This document shows positions 58,378-64,000 of a DNA stretch of 64,000 nucleotides, piece after piece. The position numbers and the translations under genes are program-made. Below the pieces are notes generated by a model. It worked only from the letters and a program-made list of their open reading frames with translations, did not search any database and was not told where the DNA came from. Every line of letters starts with the position of its first letter. The first letter of the stretch is position 1. This DNA is from Capsicum annuum (taxonomy: Eukaryota > Streptophyta > Magnoliopsida > Solanales > Solanaceae), in the NCBI RefSeq assembly GCF_002878395.1, contig NC_061120.1, positions 120,155,781 to 120,219,780 of the forward strand, read 5' to 3'.

Positions 58378-59882
58378 GATAACACTCAAATTACACTTTT
58401 GAATGGGTGTAACGATGATTGTCAATATAAAACCCAACTAGGTTGGGGTCGAATCCTACAAGGAATAGGGTGTGAACATCAATTTATTTATCGAACGCTT
58501 TACTGACAGTTTTTCATTTCCGAAAGATAGGGGTTTAAGGTTGTAATGAATCAATTTTCAATTTCTGAACTTTAGTGTTGTAATCAATATAAATGGGAAA
58601 CCAGAGCTATGTTCACTAAGGGTTTCGGGAATTGAAAGATACTAGGTAATGCTAGAGATTCTTAGAATGATTAGAACAACAGAATATCCCTGACGATTAT
58701 ACTATCTGACTTATCTCTCGACCTCACCAGACAATTTATTATCTAATTCTCTCGAACTTAGATAACTTATCTATTTCAAATAGGATGTTATCTCAGGTAG
58801 ATTAATCCAGTTACGACATTAATCATTAAACAGAAGGTTGGTAGCTTCCGAGTCCCTGTTGATAATTCACGTCCTCTAGTCTATTTCTCCATTAAAAGCA
58901 AATAAAACCTAAGGCATAACCTAATGTTTTCAACCACTAGATTTTTAGCTAAAATACAAAATCTCAAGATGTTTTACTACTCTTTGAATCCGTTAAACAC
59001 CTAGTATCATATCAAACCCTAATCCATAGATCCCATAACTCCGACTAATGAAACTAGCCGCTCATGAATTAATGAACGAAATAACAAGTTGAATTCATGA
59101 TTATAATGATAAACGTACGATTGGATAGAAAACAATAAGTAGTTCCTCCGATTTAATAACAAGGTAGAAACTCCAAAAATAGTTGATACGAAAAACACAA
59201 GAATATTTTATGAAATAGAGAAAAAATACGTGTCTCTCTTCTTAGAGTTGATGTTTGGTAGATGAATTCTTGAATGAATCAAAAACCCTAAAAGATGCTA
59301 TTTATACTAAATCCTAATTAAGGAAATAAAATAACAAAACTAATAAAATTGTTCAGAAAAGGTGACGCCCAGTTTGACGCCGCGTCAAGAAGTTGATGCC
59401 CTATCATGGATGGCGTCAGAGAGGCTTTAGTTGCCTTCAGGTTCTGTCTTAGGATGACGATATGGATGATACCGTATCAGGGATCTGACGGCGTATCACC
59501 AGCGTCGTCAGATATTTTCTTCCCATGCTAACTTTCTGCTTAAGGCTGAAGCCACTCATGACGCCTTACCACGACTTTGACACCACATCATAAGTGTCGT
59601 CAGAACCGTTCCTCAAATTGCAACTCCCTGGTTAAGGCTCACACCAATGCTGATAGGCTATCATGAGGCTGACGACTTATCACAGAGATTGTCAGCCATG
59701 TTTTCTTCTATTTTGCTTAGATTTTCAACTCTTTTTCTCCATTATTGTTTATTCTCATTTCTTCAGCCTTTTTCTGCAATATCATGAGTAAACACATCAA
59801 AAATACAAGGGTTGCTTTAGAATTCACAATTATTTTTAGCTAAAAAGCATTAAATGTGTTAGATTATTCTTACACATCAACA
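58378..59882 (-). repeat. Element H 3' LTR
   Basis: Plus-strand TGATAACACTC at 58378 to CATCAACA at 59882, so on the minus strand TGTTGATGTG...GTGTTATCA, 1505 bp. Contains reiterated GTCGTCAG / TATCA / GACGCC words (59360-59700), TATAAATA on the minus strand at 59306-59299, and the CATGAGCGGCTAG..GTTATGGGATC landmark (about 59030-59075) shared with E. The only LTR of H in the window, so the limits rest on the TG..CA ends and polypurine context. Confidence 0.65.
59299..59306 (-). promoter_or_regulatory. TATA box of the H LTR
   Basis: Minus-strand GTATAAATAGC, just downstream of the reiterated words. Confidence 0.6.
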
Positions 59883-61281
59883 CCCTCAACTTAAAACAAT
59901 TGCTTGTCCTCAAGCAACCACTAACTAAGAGAATACAATGAAAATTCAGCAGTCAACAACCAATTTAGCTCAAAACTCAGTTTACTATCTCCAAGATCAA
60001 CCAACTCAAAATTACTGTGCAGTTTATTGAAAAGCAACAATATATCACAAAGGCTTCTACCCATGGCATCAACTAAGTACCAATCAATCATACATGTATC
60101 AATGTACACTACCCAAACAAGTAAGTAACTTAGTAAGATACTAGTGTATCATCACAACAAAGAAATTCCCCTCTTTTTCTCATGTCAGACATTAAAATAT
60201 AAACATGGGGATCATCACAAAAATACTCATTCTCAGAATCAAGTTCAAACCAGTGTATGCCAAATGCCATATGTTTTCCCTTATCGTCATTACCAAGGTT
60301 TCCAGATAGGTACTAGGATCACTATAGGTCTTTCTTTGGCTTGTAACGTAGGCTAGGACTGGTATGATATTATACGGTATTTAGAGTGACTAACCTCCTT
60401 GGCACTACCTTAACTTGTGGGGTCCACTTAGTAACCTCTCTTTCTCTCTTTTTTCTTTTCTTTTCTTTTTTCTCTTTTTCTCCTTTTTTCTCTTTTTCTA
60501 TTTTCTTGATCACACTTTCAGGATAGGTGCACTTCTTTTTATTCAAGTAGAGTTTCTTTTTTTCTCTTTTTCACCAACACCCAACCTTTTATTCTTTTTC
60601 TTTGATTTTTTCTCTTCTACTCTACCCTTCTTCATACCCAACTTATATCACGCATACCTATGATAGCCACCCTCAACTTAGGTTGTTTCCGTACGTTAAG
60701 GAGCATAGTATCTAAGGAGGAACAGGGCCAAAACAGGTTCATTATGATTTATAAAGGGAATGTGATAGGTATCATAGAAAGAAAAATGGTCAATTAAGGC
60801 TCAAACCGGGATCAAGGGATATCATGCATTAGAGGAAGGTCACTTAGGATAATAGTGACTTAAATTCAAAAATGACCTATGATCTTTTCCTAACCCCTAT
60901 CTTTCAACTATGTTAAGATGAACCAGGCATGTTGTAGATTTAACACTACAAAGAGAACTTGGTATAATCTCACACACACATGGCTCTCAATCAATATCAC
61001 TGCCTACTACCTATCTGGTTCATGCAGTTGTTCAATAGTGATGATCAGCTAACTAAACTACTGCCATGACGAGATGCATAGTGGTCACACTAAGGTGCAA
61101 TTCATACAGTCATGCAAAACAAAACTTCAGAGATGTTTTCAAAATCACAAAATCAGTTAATTGCCTACAGAACTTGCATTACTCCTAGTTATTTACAGAA
61201 TATGCTACAATAACATGCTACCCTACGCCCTTAACTTAGAATCAAAACAAACTGAACCTAAGGGTTAGGGCATACCTGGAG
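59883..61281 (-). other. Element H 3' region, non-coding
   Basis: On the minus strand: donor-like CTCCAG|GTATGC just after the stop codon (61282), the block CCTAAGTTGAGGGTGG (60682-60667), a long purine-rich run (plus-strand pyrimidines, about 60435-60620), the block CCAAGGAGGTTAGTCACT (60402-60385), then TTGCTTGAGGACAAGCAA (59917-59900), a perfect 7-base inverted repeat with 4-base loop, and a purine-rich AAGTTGAGGG before the LTR. These blocks recur in the same order in E. Confidence 0.65.
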
Positions 61282-63372
61282 TTAATCAAGTCTCAAGTCA
61301 TGGGTCCTCGACCCTGCAGTAGTGTTATCCTCATCAGGAACTTCTCTTTGCTTTAGTTTAGCTGTTCTGCTAGATGAGGCTCCTATAGCTCTCACTTGTA
61401 GTGCTTCTTCCCATTTCCAGTTATTCTCTAGGGACGCTTGCATTCCCTTTTTCTGATCTGCTTTCTCCTATTATGTCAACTCATCATCTGCCTGCAGTGT
61501 CTTCTCAGCCTTCTTCTTTTACTTTACCTTTTTCTCAGCCTTGCTCTTATTCTCATAATCTTTTTGTCTCTTTCTCTTAACTTTTTTAGCTTCTTTGTCT
61601 TTCTTCTATTTTTTTTTACTAGCTCCGCAGTGAGATCTAGGATTAGAGGTTCTTCCTCAGATTTCTCAGCTGTCTTCCCTGCAGGCATCATAAACTGGTG
61701 TTGTTGTACTACCACCATCTCAATTTTTACCTTTTCTAGGGCCACTCTGAATTCAGCAAGCTTTGCTCCAGTTAGCTCTTCTGCCCTTGCATCAAAATGG
61801 TTCTCCATATCTGCAACCCATGAAGGCAAAGTAGCAAAAGGCTTAAGAGAAGCCCTGATTCTTTTATCTACAGCAGCAGTAAACTGCTCAACAAAGGCAC
61901 GTAGCTGTGTCTCACACTATCTGGCTTGTTTGGCCACTTTTCTCATATCAATAGGCTGGGATAGAGCTTTCGCTGGTGCTATTGGAACTGATGGACCTGG
62001 CTCATCATTAGGAACTGAGCCTGCCTAAGCAACTTCAGAAACTTGTACCTCTACTTTAGGTACTAAACTAGGGCCTTCAACTGATAAGTTCACCTCAACC
62101 CTCACCCCTCTATCAAGTGTCAGCCTTGGCTGATTTTTCTCATAGCAAATAGGGTTGTGGGTCTTGGTGGCATAAAAAATCTCATGAATCCTAGCAATAT
62201 ATGGTAACCCTGCCTCTGTGAATTACCTGGTAATCAGACAAGGGAATGGATAAGCTGTGTCATATCTTATTACCCAAATCTTGATCTCTTCAGCAATAAT
62301 CTCCCCAAAATTCAGCTTAAGGTTGGCCACAAGACATTCGACCAATATTATTTGATCATCACCCAGAATATTGTCTCCGTCGGTCGGCACCAAATGGGTG
62401 TGCACAACACCCCACCAAAATTTTGGCTCTTGAGTAAAAAAAGCCTTGTAAATACGCTCACTGGGTCAGGTCAGCCATAAAGGGTCTCCCTCAGCTATAA
62501 GTTTAGCTAACCAATGATGCTGGCCATCCTTACTCTTTAGACGATGGTAGAATATAGGATTTGTGTCCTGAGGATTGAAGTTGGATCCATGTAGAAACCT
62601 ATTGATAGTCGTATCAGAAATATCTACATTTACCCCATGAACCGGAACTCTGGTAAGCAAAGGTTGGTCTGCTGTGGTCTCTCCACTTTTGCATATGCTT
62701 TCTAATCTTGCCTGGTAGTTCGCATAGAACTCCTGGACTACTGTAAGGTAAAATGGTCTACCTCCCTTAGCATTCTATCCCAGCCCATAATCTCAGAATT
62801 TCTTCTCAACTACAGGATACCCAGGAAACCCTGTGATGATGACTCTCTTCTTTGGAAACACTAGCCGACTGGTAGATCTTCTTTTTGTTCTAATCAACCC
62901 TTTGAAGAAGATATCTTCCGCTTCAAGGATCTGCTATCTAGCACTCTCTCAAACCTCTAAATTCCTATATTTTATCAAAGTTTCCCGAACTGGGGGTTCC
63001 TTCTTATCTTGATTTTCAGTCGAGGGAGTTTCAGAGGATGGTTCCTCAGAATCAGATTTTCCAGACTCTGCCTTTTCTGCCTCTGGTTCTTCAGATTCAT
63101 CCTCTTAGACTCAGACTGAGTAGATTTAGTTTTCTTAGAACCCTCTGCTCTGATGACTCACTCTCAGATGGGGTGGTAGTCTCAGTATCATCATTATTCT
63201 CCACCGCAATGGGTTTAGGTAGAGAAGGTGACTTTGGGCAGGGTTTCTTTCTTCTCCACCTGAGCAGTGGTTCTTTATCTTCATAATCAGAGTCTTCATC
63301 AATAAGCTTACGAACCACTTTAGGCTTGGCATCTTTCTTGGAAGTGTTAGGATTCTTCCTTTTAGGTGCCAT
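61282..63372 (-). pseudogene. PF20167-like putative plant transposon protein, best copy
   Basis: Starts MAPKRKNPNTSKKDAKPK (ATG at 63372) and ends LRLD, TAA (61284-61282): 2091 bp, 697 codons if two compensating frameshifts (about 63130 and 61530) are allowed. An acidic, Ser/Glu-rich N-terminal third is followed by KKRVIITGFPGYPVVEKKF (about 62850), FYLTVVQEFYANYQARL (about 62745), VPVHGVNVDISDTTIN and the core PKFWWGVVHTHLVPTDGDNI (about 62430), IAEEIKIWVIRYDTAYPFPCLI (about 62290-62230). The C-terminal part is helix-rich and lysine-rich (ELVKKNRRKTKKLKKLRERD near 61590), likely coiled coil. About seven in-frame stops. PF20167-like by eye; function unknown. The plus-strand frame of 196 aa at 61438-62028 is its antisense shadow. 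Confidence 0.75.
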
Positions 63373-64000
63373 TAGAATGTTCCTGAACCATAAGACAAAC
63401 ACAAGTTAATAATCAAGGTATAACAGTCAAAACATAATATTCAAGTTCACTTAGCATTATTATCTAACTTGTGACGACGTGGCTGATAAGGCGTCATATT
63501 TGTGATAACCTATCAGCTATGTCACCAGCCTTAAATAGAACTGGCATACTTTTTTCAAACTTGTGACGACATTCCTGATAAGGCATCACAGTTCTGATAG
63601 CCTATTAGGCAGTCAGCTCAGAATTTTTCCCTCACTCAGTTTGCATTCATAATTTTGGGACCAAATTCTTCGTATAATCACATGGAATTTTTATTTTTGT
63701 ACTTAGGTTTTTCAAATTTTTGCAATTTAGGAACAACTTAACCCTAATTTCTGATTTCCATGCTATTAAACTTGAACTCAAGTTTCTTCCTTTAGAGAAT
63801 CATGTTTTCAACAACTTGACCACTTTAATGATAGGAGAACAAATTTATGAGCACACTTAATGAGTTGAATCCACTTGATTACGCGAGACGGAAGAAAAGA
63901 TAAGAGATAGACTCTGATTTTCCTTGCAATCCCACAACTATCAGGAAGGAGGTTTCTTTATATACTTGGGAGTGTTTTGAAAGGAAGTAAATATCCTACT
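63373..64000 (-). other. Spacer upstream of the H frame
   Basis: Read on the minus strand: a TATA-like TATATAAAG near 63965, then non-coding sequence with two GTCGTCAC / CTTATCAG / CTATCAG word clusters (63470-63612) like those in the H LTR, then a splice acceptor-like GTTCAG|GAACATTCTA ending at 63383, eleven bases before the ATG. Probably the same kind of spacer plus leader intron as in E. Confidence 0.5.

Larger units (their letters stand above)
58378..64000 (-). mobile_element. Element H: Athila/Tat-type element, 3' part, minus strand
   Basis: Read on the minus strand from 64000 to 58378: spacer, PF20167-like frame, 3' region with polypurine stretch, and 3' LTR. The pol genes and 5' LTR would lie beyond 64000. 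It is the second well-preserved copy of the family seen as E and, in relic form, at 1-2003. Confidence 0.7.

Noticed and set aside
60415..60663. 82-aa Phe/Ser-rich frame
   Set aside because: Produced by the pyrimidine-rich run of the H 3' region; low complexity.
61438..62028. 196-aa plus-strand frame
   Set aside because: It is antisense to the PF20167-like frame of H; the minus strand shows the family motifs and the plus frame shows none.
1..64000. Host protein-coding gene, tRNA or endogenous pararetrovirus
   Set aside because: No multi-exon frame, no tRNA-like cloverleaf and no pararetroviral movement or coat protein motif was found by eye; every recognisable coding piece belongs to an LTR element or LINE.

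Overview
This window looks like gene-free, repeat-packed chromosome from a flowering plant. It is AT-rich, and every coding signal I could recognise belongs to a transposable element: Ty3/gypsy chromovirus-like and Athila/Tat-like LTR elements, one Ty1/copia remnant and one L1-type LINE. The LTRs contain dense CAGT/TCAG words and many start TGTAAGACCC or TGTAATGACC; from general familiarity I suspect Solanaceae, but nothing here proves the family. No host gene, tRNA, rRNA or CRISPR was found. Almost all reading frames carry stops and frameshifts.

Layout. 1-2003: end of an Athila/Tat-type element (integrase, then a relic of a putative plant transposon protein, PF20167-like). 2004-5006: two LTR-like blocks. 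5010-7990: a copia relic on the minus strand (gag and integrase pieces) interrupted by a 5'-truncated LINE. 8261-12579: element F, complete, minus strand, 0.9-kb LTRs, perfect AAAGG target duplication and an open 257-aa frame of unknown function. 12733-16774: element D, one LTR plus a gag relic. 16928-57860: element A, a Ty3/gypsy chromovirus-like element split by three later insertions: E (about 17466-27079, in its 5' LTR), B (30426-44149, in its protease, ATAAG duplication) and C (45957-54170, in its integrase). 57861-58377: a second, partial A internal region. 58378-64000: element H on the minus strand, an LTR plus 3' region plus PF20167-like frame, continuing past the window.

How the parts relate. 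The start of the window, E and H look like three copies of one Athila/Tat family that carries a PF20167-like frame downstream of pol, where an env-like gene would sit. B has three LTRs and two internal regions between one pair of target duplications, so it moved or arose as a tandem. B and C are deletion derivatives without reverse transcriptase or integrase and must have depended on relatives for movement. F lacks pol as well but keeps a long uncharacterised frame.

Most notable: element F, the PF20167-like third frame with a predicted leader intron, the triple-LTR element B, and the pattern that each LTR family has its own reiterated short word in U3. Homology calls are from reading motifs by eye; no database search was run, and boundaries marked approximate could be off by tens of bases.
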